Source of the DNA: Gemmatimonadota bacterium
Lineage (GTDB): Bacteria > Gemmatimonadota > Gemmatimonadetes > Gemmatimonadales > GWC2-71-9
NCBI GenBank assembly: GCA_027294455.1
Contig: JAPULZ010000174.1
Span: 54,346-118,345, forward strand
Direction: 5' to 3'
DNA: 64,000 bases
In this document: in pieces, positions 38,427 through 49,300 of the stretch
How positions within the stretch are numbered: position 1 is the stretch's first letter
Layout of the letters: each line of letters opens with the position of its first letter
Made by a program: the position numbers and the translations under genes
The notes under the pieces: model-generated
The model's input: only the letters and a program-made list of their open reading frames with translations
Database searches by the model: none
What the model was told of the DNA's origin: nothing

Positions 38427-41108
38427 CTACGCCGCCTCATGGTCAAAGATCTTCTGGAGGTCCGTCGCAGACCGCACGTGTTCTCGGGCACGGTGCGCCG
38501 CCGGACTCGTGGGATCGATCGCCACGACTCGTTCGAACGCCGCACTCGCCTGCGGATACTTTCCCTGCCTCGCCAACACGACGCCCATGAAGAAGAACGC
38601 CTCCAGATGGGTATCGTCGAACGCCACGACGCGATTCAGCACCTGTAGCGCCGGATCGGCGCGCCCGTCTTCCAACAACGCGTGGCCCAGGACAAGCAGC
38701 GCGTCGACGTCGGAAGGATACACCGACAATATTTCCACCAACAAATCTACGGCGGCGCGGGCATTCCCATGGCGCAGGAACACCTGGGCCAGCGCCACGG
38801 CGGCCTCGGAGTAAGTGGGAAGCACCTCCAGTGCGGCCCTGTACGCGCGTTCGGCCGCCTCCCAATCCTTCCGCTCTTCATGGATCTTCCCCAGGCTGAA
38901 CTGCAGGTCGGCGAGCCTGGGATCCAGTTGCAAGGCGAATTGATACGCCCGGCACGCGGCGGTGGGATCGCCCATGCGCAGCAGGATGTCTCCCTCCAGC
39001 CGAAGCAGGTCCGCACGCTGGGGAGCGTGGATCCTGGCCTCGCGGACCACGGCCATGGCGTTGGCCGGATCCCCGTTCGCCAGCCGCACCTCCGCCACCA
39101 CCAGCAGCACCTCGACGTCCCGGGGATGCGCGAGGATCAGCGCCTCTGCATTGGCCGCACCTTCCTCTGCCCGCTCTGTAGCCAGCAGCGCCCGCAACTC
39201 ACCAACCCCGGCATCGGCCCGGTCGGGGCTCAAGCGCCGCACCTCGCGGAACCGCTCGAGTGCCTCGCCGTGCAGTCCCTGGTGGCTAAAGGCGGTACCC
39301 AGCAACTGATTGCCCTCGATGAGATCGGCACCCTCGGCCATCGCGCGCTTCGCTTCGGCTGCCGCCAACTCGGGAGCCCGGCGGTCCAGATGCTCGCGCG
39401 CCGGCCACAAGGGATCGTCCGCGGCGGGCGTCTCCGCGGGGCGCACCGGCGCCATCAGCTCCGCGAAGATCTCGTCGAGGACCTGCGTGTTGAGGGCAAA
39501 CGACGCATCGGTCGCATCGGTCTCCAGATCCGCGGAGATCTCCGGGACCACCGTGATCAGGGGATCGGCCAATTGCAGATCGATGGCGAGGCGAAATTTT
39601 TGCGGAACGTAGTACGGATCGAGCGTCTGCGCGCGCGTGACGCTTCGCAACGCGCCCTCATAGTCGCCGAGCGTCGAGAGGACGAAGCTCAAGTTGTAAT
39701 GGGCTTCGGCAAAACTGGGATCACCCTCCACCGCCTTGGCGAAAGCATTGCGTGCGTCTTCGGCCCGGTCCAGCTCCGACAGGACGAGCCCGAGCCCGTT
39801 CCACGCAGGCCCCGAATGCGGCTCCGACGACACGATCTGCTGATACGCCTGCAAGGCCTGCTGCAACCGATGCGCCTTCAACAACAAGAGGCCGAAATTG
39901 AGACGTGGGGTGGAGAGTGACTGGTCCGCGCCGATCGCGTCGCGGAACGTTGCCGCCGCCTCATCCACCTTGCCCTGCTGGGCCAGCGACACGGCCAGGT
40001 TGTTGAGAGCCAGCCCGTAGTCCGCCTGGAGAGCGACCGCCTTCCCATAGGATTCGACGGCCTCCCGGGTGCGGCCGAGCTGGTGGAACACCACGCCGCG
40101 TTCGTTCCACAACTTGGAGGCCTCGGGTTCTTCGGCGACGAGGGTCTCGTACAAATCCAGGGCGGCCGCGTGGTCCGCCTTGAGGAGATGGACCTCCGCC
40201 ATGGCTTGCAGCACGACTCCACGATCCTCCCCATGCTCCAGCGCCACCTGGTATTCGCGCAACGCGTCCTTGTAGTACCCCTGCTCGCGAAACGCCTGCC
40301 CCAAGTTGAGATGGACCAGCGCCTCGCGTTCTTCCGACCCCGGCTCCGGGAGCGGGAGCTTGTAGGGCTCGCTCTTGCGCCCCCCCACGAATCGCTCGAG
40401 GGAAAGATTCGTCTGTGCGCGCCCGAAGCTGGGATTGAGCTCGACGGCGCGTTTGTTGGCGTCACGCGCTTGTTCGTGCCGGCCGAGATCACCGAGGACG
40501 AATGCAAGTAGATGGTGCGCCTCGGCGTTGTTCGGGTTCAACTCGGTCGCCCGCATGAGCGCTTCGAGCACGCCGTGCTGCTGTCCTTGGTTGTAGAGCA
40601 CCTCCCCCAGGTGAAAGTGGCCGGCCGCGTTCTCCGGCTCCAGCTCGACGACCCGGCGAAACATCGCGGTAGCCGCCTCGAGATTGCCCCGCTGTTTTTC
40701 CGTCAGGCCGATTTGAATGATGGTGGCCACGTCGTCCAGCCGGCGCTCCAGTAGCTCCCGAAACTCGACCATGGCCGCGTCGTAGCGCCCCAGCGTCGCG
40801 TACGCCCGGCCCAGCTCCCACCGCGCCTCGCGATCGTCCGCATCGCGTTGGAGCCGGCCGCGCAACTCCGCGACCTTGCGGTCGTAGTAGCCGTCGTGGG
40901 TGAAGGCGACTTCGAGGTTGCGCTGCGCGACCGCCATCTTGGGATCCAGCTCGACGGCCACGCGGAACCGGTCGATCGCCTCCTCGATCAGCCCCTTCTT
41001 GAAATAGAATACGCCGAGGTTGTTGTGGGCCCCGGCATCGGAACGATCGATCCGGTCGGCGAAAGAGCGAAGGACTTGGGCGTCCCGTTCTACTTGATTC
41101 CGCTCCAT
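38427..41108 (-). CDS. Large TPR-repeat protein (893 aa)
   Basis: Many TPR units (NNLGVFYFKKGLIEEAIDRFRVAVELDPKMAVAQRNLEVAF ...). Confidence 0.8.
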   Translation of the reverse strand: MERNQVERDAQVLRSFADRIDRSDAGAHNNLGVFYFKKGLIEEAIDRFRVAVELDPKMAVAQRNLEVAFTHDGYYDRKVAELRGRLQRDADDREARWELGRAYATLGRYDAAMVEFRELLERRLDDVATIIQIGLTEKQRGNLEAATAMFRRVVELEPENAAGHFHLGEVLYNQGQQHGVLEALMRATELNPNNAEAHHLLAFVLGDLGRHEQARDANKRAVELNPSFGRAQTNLSLERFVGGRKSEPYKLPLPEPGSEEREALVHLNLGQAFREQGYYKDALREYQVALEHGEDRGVVLQAMAEVHLLKADHAAALDLYETLVAEEPEASKLWNERGVVFHQLGRTREAVESYGKAVALQADYGLALNNLAVSLAQQGKVDEAAATFRDAIGADQSLSTPRLNFGLLLLKAHRLQQALQAYQQIVSSEPHSGPAWNGLGLVLSELDRAEDARNAFAKAVEGDPSFAEAHYNLSFVLSTLGDYEGALRSVTRAQTLDPYYVPQKFRLAIDLQLADPLITVVPEISADLETDATDASFALNTQVLDEIFAELMAPVRPAETPAADDPLWPAREHLDRRAPELAAAEAKRAMAEGADLIEGNQLLGTAFSHQGLHGEALERFREVRRLSPDRADAGVGELRALLATERAEEGAANAEALILAHPRDVEVLLVVAEVRLANGDPANAMAVVREARIHAPQRADLLRLEGDILLRMGDPTAACRAYQFALQLDPRLADLQFSLGKIHEERKDWEAAERAYRAALEVLPTYSEAAVALAQVFLRHGNARAAVDLLVEILSVYPSDVDALLVLGHALLEDGRADPALQVLNRVVAFDDTHLEAFFFMGVVLARQGKYPQASAAFERVVAIDPTSPAAHRAREHVRSATDLQKIFDHEAA

Positions 41109-41116
41109 GCCGTTCC

Positions 41117-41737
41117 TCAGTCGATGCGAACGGCGTCAAAGATCGCCTTGAGCGACGCTGCGTCCGGCAAGAGCAAGAACTGTCCCCTCAAGCGCCGGCC
41201 ATCGTCCCTGAATTCAAACTCCGTATTGACACAGAGGACGAAGTCCCGATCCTGGCCGAAATTGAGGTAGGCGGTTGTCAGAACGGCGCCGGCGAGATCG
41301 ACGACGAGACTGGGCACCGAGGGCAACAACATCATACCAAGGAATTCCGCGAGGGCGCTCAGGTACGCACCCGCAAGGATATTGGCGGCTTCACGCAAAC
41401 TCGACTCGTCGAACTCGTCGAAGGACACCGTGGTGCCGACCTCACGCCGGTGGATCAGATCGCACCAAACCTTGGCGTCCTGTTCCGGTATCATGAGCAA
41501 GGTGCGTCCGGTGAGATCGCCCAACATGTGCATCAGCACGGCGACGACGGGATCGTCCACATCGCCGACCAAGCCGGGAACGTCTTCGAGCCGGGAGACG
41601 CTGATTTCCGGGACGGAAATCATGATGGTGCGGTCGGTGAGCTGCGACAACGCGGTCGCCGCGTGCCCGGCGCCGATATTGGCGACTTCCCGGAGCGCGT
41701 CGAGCTGCAGCGCCTTCAAGTTCCGCACGTCTTCCAT
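41117..41737 (-). CDS. cheC: CheC-family chemotaxis phosphatase
   Basis: LREVANIGAGHAATALSQLTDRTIMISVPEISV and LREAANILAGAYLSALAEFLG, two CheC active-site-like motifs. Confidence 0.88.
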   Translation of the reverse strand: MEDVRNLKALQLDALREVANIGAGHAATALSQLTDRTIMISVPEISVSRLEDVPGLVGDVDDPVVAVLMHMLGDLTGRTLLMIPEQDAKVWCDLIHRREVGTTVSFDEFDESSLREAANILAGAYLSALAEFLGMMLLPSVPSLVVDLAGAVLTTAYLNFGQDRDFVLCVNTEFEFRDDGRRLRGQFLLLPDAASLKAIFDAVRID

Positions 41738-41748
41738 GCTGCTCCTCG

Positions 41749-43623
41749 TTATACCAGACGCGCGGCATCCAGGATGAGCACGGGTTGCCCGTCTCCCAGA
41801 ATCGTCGCTCCGCTGAATATCGGCAGGGTACCCGACGGCGCATCGAATGCCTTGATCACGATCTCCCGCTGCCCCATCAGGTGATCGACCACCAACCCAC
41901 AACGCCGCCCGCCGACCCGCAGAATGATGACGGGAGAGTGCTCCGGGACGTTGCCATCCGCCCCGATCATCGTCCGCAGATCGACGAGTGGCACGACCCG
42001 GTCCCGCAACACGATGGCTTCCGAACCGTTCATCTCCGTCGCCGCCGTCGTGGCCAAATCGACCGTCTCCTCCACGTGGGTGAGTGGCAGGACAAACCGT
42101 TCCTCTCCGACACTCGTCAACAGCGCCGGCAGGATCGCCACGGTCGGCGGCAGGCGAAGCACGAACGTCGTCCCCTTGCCTTTTTCGGTCTGGATATCCA
42201 GCGAGCCTCCCAGCGACTGCAGCTGCGTGGCCACGATATCCAGACCCACCCCGCGACCGGAAAGATCCGACACTTCCTCGGCGGTGGTGTATCCGGGGTG
42301 CGACAGGAGGCGAACGAGCAGGTCGTCGTTCGCCTCCTCGACATCCTCCTCGACCAGCCCCAACTCCTTGGCGTCCGCCAGCGCCCGCTCGCGATCGATG
42401 CCGCCTCCGTCATCGGCGACCCGGAGGACGACGCTCGAGCTCTCCCGCGCCGCGGACAAGACGATCCGGCCCTCGGGCCGTTTCCCGGCCGCCTCCCGCT
42501 CTTCGAGGGATTCGATCCCGTGGTCGATCGCGTTGCGCAGCAGGTGGACCAGCGGGTCGCTGATCTCATCGAGAATCGCGCGATCGAGCTCGATTTCCTT
42601 TCCCTCGACGTGAAACGCCACCCGTTTTTCCAGCCGTCGCGCCACGTCGCGCACCAACCGGGGGAAGCGGTCGAACACGTGCCACACCGGTGTCATCCGG
42701 ACCTGAATGATCTCGCTCTGCAGGGCGCTCGAGAGATGCGTGATCTTCAGCGACACGTTCTCCAACTCCGGATCGGCCCGCTCGGCCGCGAGCTCAGCCA
42801 GGCGGCTGCGCGCCGTGACGAGTTCTCCCACGAGATTCACCAGACTGTCAAAACGGCGAAGATCGACACGCAGGTACCGGCCCTTTACACCCGTCCCGCC
42901 CGATTCCTTCCTGGCCTCCACCTCGGCGGCGGCGTCCACCGTGACGAGCTCCACATCGCCGGCGGCCCGCGCTTCGGCTACGATGACGTCGTCGGTGGCT
43001 TCGCTTTCGAGGCGGAACATCAGATTGCCGTCGAAGCCCTCCACCTCGAGCGCCGCCGGGGCCGGCTGGACCGCGAGCACCTTGCCCAGGGACTCCATGC
43101 GCACGAGAACCAGCAGCGCCCGGGCCCCCTTGAAGGGTGCGTCGGAACGGAGGCGCACGCGCACTTCCCGACCGCCCAACATCGGCGCGGGCAGATCCGG
43201 CGTGGAGATCCGCGGTTGGGAGCGGCGCCGCTTCGGCTGCTGCAACCTGGCCGCGATCTGGTCCAGGTCGGCCAGCACCTCCGACGGGTCGATCGCCGGC
43301 CCCTCGCCCTCGACCGCATGTTCCACGGCTTCTTCCAACACATCGGCCGCCCGAAACAGCAATTCCAGGGTCTCGGCCGACACGGCCTCTCTCCGCTCGC
43401 GCAGCAGATCGAGCAGGTTCTCGACCCGATGCGCGGTGGTCGCCACCACCGTGTACCCCATGGTGGCCGCCATGCCTTTGATGGTATGAACGGCTCGAAA
43501 TAGGGTCCCGACGGGCTCAGTCGCTTCGGGATCGGCTTCCCAGGCGAGCAGTTGTTGATTGAGGGTGGTGAGATGCTCTCGGCTCTCGGCCAGGAATAGT
43601 TCGGCGTACTTGGCCGGATCCAT
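41749..43623 (-). CDS. cheA: Chemotaxis histidine kinase CheA
   Basis: HPt RAVHTIKGMAATMGY; NLVGELVTARSRL; NAIDHGIESLEER; VADDGGGID; GRGVGLDIV; CheW-like C-terminus. Confidence 0.96.
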   Translation of the reverse strand: MDPAKYAELFLAESREHLTTLNQQLLAWEADPEATEPVGTLFRAVHTIKGMAATMGYTVVATTAHRVENLLDLLRERREAVSAETLELLFRAADVLEEAVEHAVEGEGPAIDPSEVLADLDQIAARLQQPKRRRSQPRISTPDLPAPMLGGREVRVRLRSDAPFKGARALLVLVRMESLGKVLAVQPAPAALEVEGFDGNLMFRLESEATDDVIVAEARAAGDVELVTVDAAAEVEARKESGGTGVKGRYLRVDLRRFDSLVNLVGELVTARSRLAELAAERADPELENVSLKITHLSSALQSEIIQVRMTPVWHVFDRFPRLVRDVARRLEKRVAFHVEGKEIELDRAILDEISDPLVHLLRNAIDHGIESLEEREAAGKRPEGRIVLSAARESSSVVLRVADDGGGIDRERALADAKELGLVEEDVEEANDDLLVRLLSHPGYTTAEEVSDLSGRGVGLDIVATQLQSLGGSLDIQTEKGKGTTFVLRLPPTVAILPALLTSVGEERFVLPLTHVEETVDLATTAATEMNGSEAIVLRDRVVPLVDLRTMIGADGNVPEHSPVIILRVGGRRCGLVVDHLMGQREIVIKAFDAPSGTLPIFSGATILGDGQPVLILDAARLV

Positions 43624-43625
43624 GC

Positions 43626-43988
43626 TTACTCGAGAACCCGCTGCACCGCCTCGAGGACCCGTGACGGTTGAAACGGCTTCACCACGAAGTCTTTGGCACC
43701 GGCCTGGATCGCCTCCACGACCAAGGCCTGCTGGCCCATCGCACTACACATCAAGACCTTGGCGTTCGGCGCGATCTTCATGATCTCGCGCACCGCGTCG
43801 ATCCCGCCCATGTCCGGCATGACGATATCCATGGTCACGAGGTCCGGATTGAGTTCCTTGAACCGCTCCACCGCTTGTACGCCGGTTTCCGCCTCGCCGA
43901 CCACGTCGTAACCGGCCTGAGAGAGAATGTCGCTGATCATGGTACGCATGAAAATGGCGTCATCACATACCAACACCGTATGACTCAC
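43626..43988 (-). CDS. cheY: Single-domain response regulator CheY
   Basis: VLVCDDAIFMRTMI...LVTMDIVMPDMGGIDAV...VKPFQPSRVLEAV. Confidence 0.92.
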   Translation of the reverse strand: MSHTVLVCDDAIFMRTMISDILSQAGYDVVGEAETGVQAVERFKELNPDLVTMDIVMPDMGGIDAVREIMKIAPNAKVLMCSAMGQQALVVEAIQAGAKDFVVKPFQPSRVLEAVQRVLE

Positions 43989-44431
43989 AACCCCTCCTGG
44001 GAAAGCAAGATCTCATGCAACAACATCTCGGTATCCAGCAGTGCGAACAACCGGCCGTCGTGCCGCCCGACCGCTTGCACGAAACGCGCTTCGATGCCCG
44101 GCAGCCCGTCCCGAGCCGCAAGGGCGCCCTCCGGTACCGTGGCCAGGTCCAACACCTCGTCGACGACGAGGCCGACGGTGCGGCCGTGGAGGTAGATCAT
44201 CACCAGTGATCCCTCCGACTCGCCCGCCGGCTGGTCCAAGCAGCGGCGCAGATCGACCACCGTCACTACCGTCCCGCGCATGTTGATCACGCCGGACACT
44301 TCCTCGACCGCGCCCGGCACCCGCGTCGCCGGCTGCAACGGCATGATTTCCCGAACGGCCTGGGCGCGGATGGCGCACCGGACCCCGCCCACGCGAAACA
44401 CGAGAACCCGGGCACTCGTCAGTTCGGACAT
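43985..44431 (-). CDS. cheW: CheW-like chemotaxis coupling protein
   Basis: VLVFRVGGVRCAIRAQAVREIM...VSGVINMRGTVVTVVDLRRCL...VGLVVDEVLDL. Confidence 0.9.
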   Translation of the reverse strand: MSELTSARVLVFRVGGVRCAIRAQAVREIMPLQPATRVPGAVEEVSGVINMRGTVVTVVDLRRCLDQPAGESEGSLVMIYLHGRTVGLVVDEVLDLATVPEGALAARDGLPGIEARFVQAVGRHDGRLFALLDTEMLLHEILLSQEGL

Positions 44432-44432
44432 C

Positions 44433-45428
44433 TCATGCAAGGAAGCGAAAATAGTCCAGCGCCGGAACCCCAGCAACTAACCGCTCGTCGCCACTTGCCG
44501 CCCCCAAGCAGGACATCAAATCCTCGGGCCACTCGGCCCGAAACTCCAACCATTCACGGGTGTCTGGGTGAGCAAATCGCAGAACGGCCGCATGCAGCGC
44601 TTGCCGCGGAGCCGCCCGGACGATGGCCTCTGCGTTCCGACGTTGTGATCCCGTCACGCGGCGGGCCCCACCCCCTCCATACACCGGATCACCCACGACC
44701 GGATGTCCCACGTGCGCCATGTGCACCCGGATCTGGTGAGTCCGCCCCGTCTCCAACCGCACCCGCACGAGGTCACACGCGTCGAACCGCGCCACCTGGT
44801 CGACCCAGCTCTTGGCGGGACGGCCGGTCGCCACCACCATCATCCGCTTGCGATCCCGCGGATGCCGCCCAATCGGGGCCTCTATCGGCCCCCCCACCAC
44901 GTGCCCCCACACCAGCGCCGCGTAGAACCGCTCGATCCGCCGGGCCGCCAGATCCCTGGCAAGCTTGCGGTGCGCGGCCTCCGTTTTCGCCACCACCATC
45001 AAGCCGGACGTGTCTTTGTCCAGCCGGTGCACGATGCCCTGTCTTTCGCTGTTTTCGCCCGAAAACGCTGTGCCCCGCGTCACTAAGGCGTTTAGCAGGG
45101 TATCTTGCCAATGTCCGGGAGCCGGATGCACGACCAGTCCGGCGGGTTTGTTGAGCACGAGGAGCCAATCGTCCTCGAAGACGATCTTGAGGGGGATGGG
45201 ATAGGGTGTCAGGGGACGGGGCGGCTCCGGATCGGGCCACGTGACGGTCACCGTATCCGCGCGGCTCAGCCGGCGCCCGGCACGACCCACCACGCCGTTG
45301 ACGGTGACCGCCCCGGCGGCGACGAGACGGGCAGACCGTGTGCGAGAGATGGCGAGCTGATTCGCGAGGAACCGGTCGAGGCGTTCGGTCGACTCGACGG
45401 TGACCTGAAAGGTCACGGGTTCGGTCAC
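44433..45428 (-). CDS. RluD-family 23S rRNA pseudouridine synthase (S4 + catalytic domain)
   Basis: HRLDKDTSGLMVVAKT, LETGRTHQIRVHMAHVGHPVVGDPVYGG. Confidence 0.93.
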   Translation of the reverse strand: MTEPVTFQVTVESTERLDRFLANQLAISRTRSARLVAAGAVTVNGVVGRAGRRLSRADTVTVTWPDPEPPRPLTPYPIPLKIVFEDDWLLVLNKPAGLVVHPAPGHWQDTLLNALVTRGTAFSGENSERQGIVHRLDKDTSGLMVVAKTEAAHRKLARDLAARRIERFYAALVWGHVVGGPIEAPIGRHPRDRKRMMVVATGRPAKSWVDQVARFDACDLVRVRLETGRTHQIRVHMAHVGHPVVGDPVYGGGGARRVTGSQRRNAEAIVRAAPRQALHAAVLRFAHPDTREWLEFRAEWPEDLMSCLGAASGDERLVAGVPALDYFRFLA

Positions 45429-45962
45429 CTAAGGCGCGGCCTCCGGGGCGCCGGCCGCGCTCGTGGCTCGTTGTTCCCGTTCGGCCTCCCGCCCCTCCAT
45501 CCAGAGCACACAGGCCAGCAAGACGGCACCGACGGACACGGCCATGTCGGCGACGTTGAAGGTGGGCCAGCGGTGCGAGCCGATGCCGACGTCGATGAAA
45601 TCCACGACGCCCCGCGCGTTGCGGACCCGATCGATGAGATTCCCAACCGCTCCGCCACACACGAGTCCCAGGGCGATGAACCGGGCGTAGTCTCCAGGCT
45701 TGGTGGTCCGCACCATGGAGCCGAGCACGACCAACGCCACCACCGCCAGCACGAGGAACACCCAGCGGGAGTACGCGCCCACGTTGATGCCGAAGGCGGC
45801 CCCCGGGTTATAGACTAACTGCAAGGTCAACAAATTCCCGAGGATCGCCCGCGGGATACGCGACAGATGCCGTACCGCCAACCACTTCGTCCACACGTCC
45901 AACACGACGACGACCCCCAGGACGATCCAGAACGATCGCGAGCTACCGGCGCTGTTTTTCAT
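45429..45962 (-). CDS. lspA: Lipoprotein signal peptidase
   Basis: Start MKNSAGSSRSFWIVLGVVVVLD; QLVYNPGAAFGI; GAVGNLIDRVRNARGVVDFIDV. Confidence 0.93.
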   Translation of the reverse strand: MKNSAGSSRSFWIVLGVVVVLDVWTKWLAVRHLSRIPRAILGNLLTLQLVYNPGAAFGINVGAYSRWVFLVLAVVALVVLGSMVRTTKPGDYARFIALGLVCGGAVGNLIDRVRNARGVVDFIDVGIGSHRWPTFNVADMAVSVGAVLLACVLWMEGREAEREQRATSAAGAPEAAP

Positions 45963-46338
45963 CCTCTTCCTTGGCCTTGCACTTGATGCACAAGCGAGCG
46001 TGAGGAAGCGCGTCGAGACGATCGAAATCGATCGCTGCGCCGCAATCGTGACAGTCGCCAAACGTCTCCGGAGACTTGTACAGCCGCCGCAGTGCTTCGT
46101 TCACGTGCCACAGATACCGTCCCTCCTGTGACGCGAAGAGAAACTGCTTTTCGCGTTCCATGGCATCGGTTCCCTGATCGGCCATATGAAAGGAATACGA
46201 TGACAGGTCGCCATCGGACCCCTGCAACGTGGAGCTGAACGACTCGCCATAATGGCCGAGTTCCTTGACCACGCGACCACGCTCCTCGAGCAGCCGTTTT
46301 TCCAAATGCGTGAGCTGTTTTTTATTCATTTTTTTCAT
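45943..46338 (-). CDS. TraR/DksA-family zinc finger protein
   Basis: FGDCHDCGAAIDFDRLDALPHARLCIKCK, C-x2-C...C-x2-C; N-terminal coiled coil. Confidence 0.88.
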   Translation of the reverse strand: MKKMNKKQLTHLEKRLLEERGRVVKELGHYGESFSSTLQGSDGDLSSYSFHMADQGTDAMEREKQFLFASQEGRYLWHVNEALRRLYKSPETFGDCHDCGAAIDFDRLDALPHARLCIKCKAKEEDEKQRR

Positions 46339-46344
46339 TGAGGT

Positions 46345-49300
46345 CTACACTCCGTCTTCACCTTCGAAACGCTTGAGGGTCACGACCAGGTCCCATCCAT
46401 CGAGGTTCAGGGCCTCCCGCACATCAGAGCCGGGGAGCTCCTCCCCGACCGCAAACCGCCGTGCCAGCGTCTCGCCCGCAATAAAGGTGTCAAATGCTCG
46501 AACCGCTGCCAAGGCGTCCGCCGAACCCGCCACACCCAGCGCGATCCGCGTCGTATACTCGTATCCTGCGTCCTTGCGGGCCCGTTGGACCCGGTTGATC
46601 AACTCCCGTGCCAAACCCTCCTGTCGCAACTCCTCCGAAATCTCCGGGTTGAGGGCCACGACCAGCGGTCCATCCGACCGCACGAGCCAATCGGTGGCCA
46701 CCTCCCGCTCCACCACCACGTCCTCTGGCTTGAACTCGAAGCCCCGGCCGTCGACGGTGACGGTGACGCGCTCTCCCGCCTCCAACTGCCGTAGCTGGTC
46801 TCCGGTGAGCTCTCGCGCCACGGCCGCCGCCTGGGGCGTCTCGCTGCCGTAGACCTTGCCCAGGCTGCGGAAATTGGGCTTGCCGCGCAACGCCACCAGG
46901 TCGCCGTCGGATTCGACGATCTGGATGTCCTTGACGTTCAGCTCCTGCGCCAGCAGTCCGAGGCACGCCTCGAACTCCGCCCGCGCGGCCGCCCGCGGCA
47001 CGGCAACCCGCATGGCCGCCAGGGGCTGCCGCACTCCGAGACCGGCGTCATCCCGTGCGCCGCGGGCAAGGGACGCTAGGCGCCGGATGACGGCCATGGC
47101 GTCGTCCAGGGCGGGATCAGCCCCGGCCGCCCGCTCGGGGAACGGCGCGAGGTGGACGGACACGCCCGTCAGGCGCCGGTGGATCGCATCGCTCACGAAC
47201 GGCGCGGCGGGCGCCAGCAGCCGCGTGACGGTCTCCAGCGCCGAATAGAGCGTCGCCACAGCGCTGGGATCGGCCGTGCTGTCGGGCGCCCAGAACCGTG
47301 ACCGGTTGACCCGCACGTACCACTGCGACAGATCGCTGTCGCAGAACTCCATCAGCGCTCGTGTTCCCGTCGTGACGTCGTAGGCCGACCAGGCGTCGTT
47401 GACCGCCCGCGTCACCGCCGCTACCCGGCTCTGCAACCAACGATCGATGACGCTGCGTTGTTCCGGAGGCGGGGCGTCCTCCAGCGATACCCCGTCGGCA
47501 TAGCGGGCGAAGAAGTCGTACGTGTTGCGCAGGCGGGTGAGGAAACCGCCGGCGACGTCCGGGATGGCCTCGGCGTCGAACCGCTTGGGAAGCCACACCT
47601 GGCTGGAGACCAGCAGGTAGAGGCGCACCGCATCCGCGCCGAACCTCGTCACCGCGTCCCACGGATCGACCGTATTGCCGACCCGCTTCGACATCTTGCG
47701 GCCCTCGGCGTCCAGCACGAGTCCGTTCACGATGACGTTGCGGTAGGCCGGCTGCCGATCGACGCCGACGGCGATGGCGAGCAGCGAGTAGAACCACCCC
47801 CGCGTCTGATCGAGCCCCTCGCAGATGTAGTCGGCCGGAAAATGGGCCGCGAATTCCTCCTCGTGCTCGAACGGATAGTGCCACTGCGCGCAGGGCATGA
47901 CCCCCGAGTCGAACCAAGCGTCGATCACCTCCGGTACCCGGCGCATGATCCCGTCGCAGCTGGTACACTGGAAGGTGACGTCGTCGATATCCGGCTTGTG
48001 CGGATCGAAGCCGTCCGGGAGGTCCCGCCCCCACCGTTCCGCCAGCTCGGCGTACCCGCCGATCACGACCTGTTCGCTGCACGCCTCGCACACCCACGCT
48101 GGCAGCGGCGTCCCCCAGTAACGGTCCCGTGACAACGCCCAGTCGACGTTGTTCTCCAGCCATTCGCCGAACCGGCCGGTTCCCACTTCGGGCGGGTACC
48201 AGTTCACGTCGGCGTTCAAGCGCACCATCTCGTCCTTGAACGCGGTGGTGCGGACGAACCACGACCGGCGCGCGTAGTAGATGAGCGGCGAGTCGCACCG
48301 CCAGCAGAACGGATAAGTGTGCTGGTACCCCTTGGGTTCGTAGCGGCCGAAGACCTTGCCTTCCTGCTGCAGGCGTTCGGCGATGACATCGTTGGCCTCG
48401 AACACGGTGGCGCCGTTGATGGCGTCCCACGTCGTTCCCTGGAATCGCCCCTGCGGGTCGACGGGATTGACGAAGGCCATCTTCTCACGGCGCAGCGTCT
48501 CGTAGTCGTCGACACCGAACGCGGGCGCCATGTGGACCAGCCCGGTGCCCTCCTCCTGCGTCACGAAATCGCCCTCGACAACCCGAAACGCGTTGTCGGC
48601 ATCGACGGGCACGACGTCGAGTAGCGGCTCGTAGCGCAGGCCGACGAGGTCGCTGCCCGTCAACTCGCCCACCACCGGAAAGCTTCCCAACGGTTCGCCG
48701 TGCGTGGCTCCCGGGACCACCTTGGTCTGGGCAATGGACTTCTCGACGATGAGGCGCGTGCCCTCCACGTCGAGCTCCAGGTAGGCGTACTTCGGATTCA
48801 CCGCGATGGCGAGGTTCGACGGCAGGGTCCACGGGGTCGTGGTCCACGCCAGGAGGTGCCGCGGCGTGTCGTCCCCCGCGCCGGGGCCGCGCAGCCTGAA
48901 CATCACGTAGATCGACGGGCTGCGGTGGGGGCCGTACCCCATGGCCAGCTCGTGACTGGACAGGGAGGTGCCGCAGCGGGTGCAGTACGGCAGGACTTTC
49001 TGCCCTTCGTACAGCAGATCCTTGGTCCACAGCGCCTTCAGCACATACCACACCGACTCGATATAGTCGTTGGTATACGTGATGTACGGACGCTCGTAGT
49101 CGAGCCAGTAACCGATCCGGTCGGACAGCGACTCCCAATCGCTCTTGTAGCGGAAGACGCTTTCGCGACAGCGGCGGTTGAATTCGGCCACGCCGAGCTT
49201 CTCGATACCACTCTTGCCGCTGATGCCGAGCTCTTTCTCGACCTCGATCTCCACCGGCAGGCCGTGCGTGTCCCATCCGGCGATCCGCGTGACCGACCGG

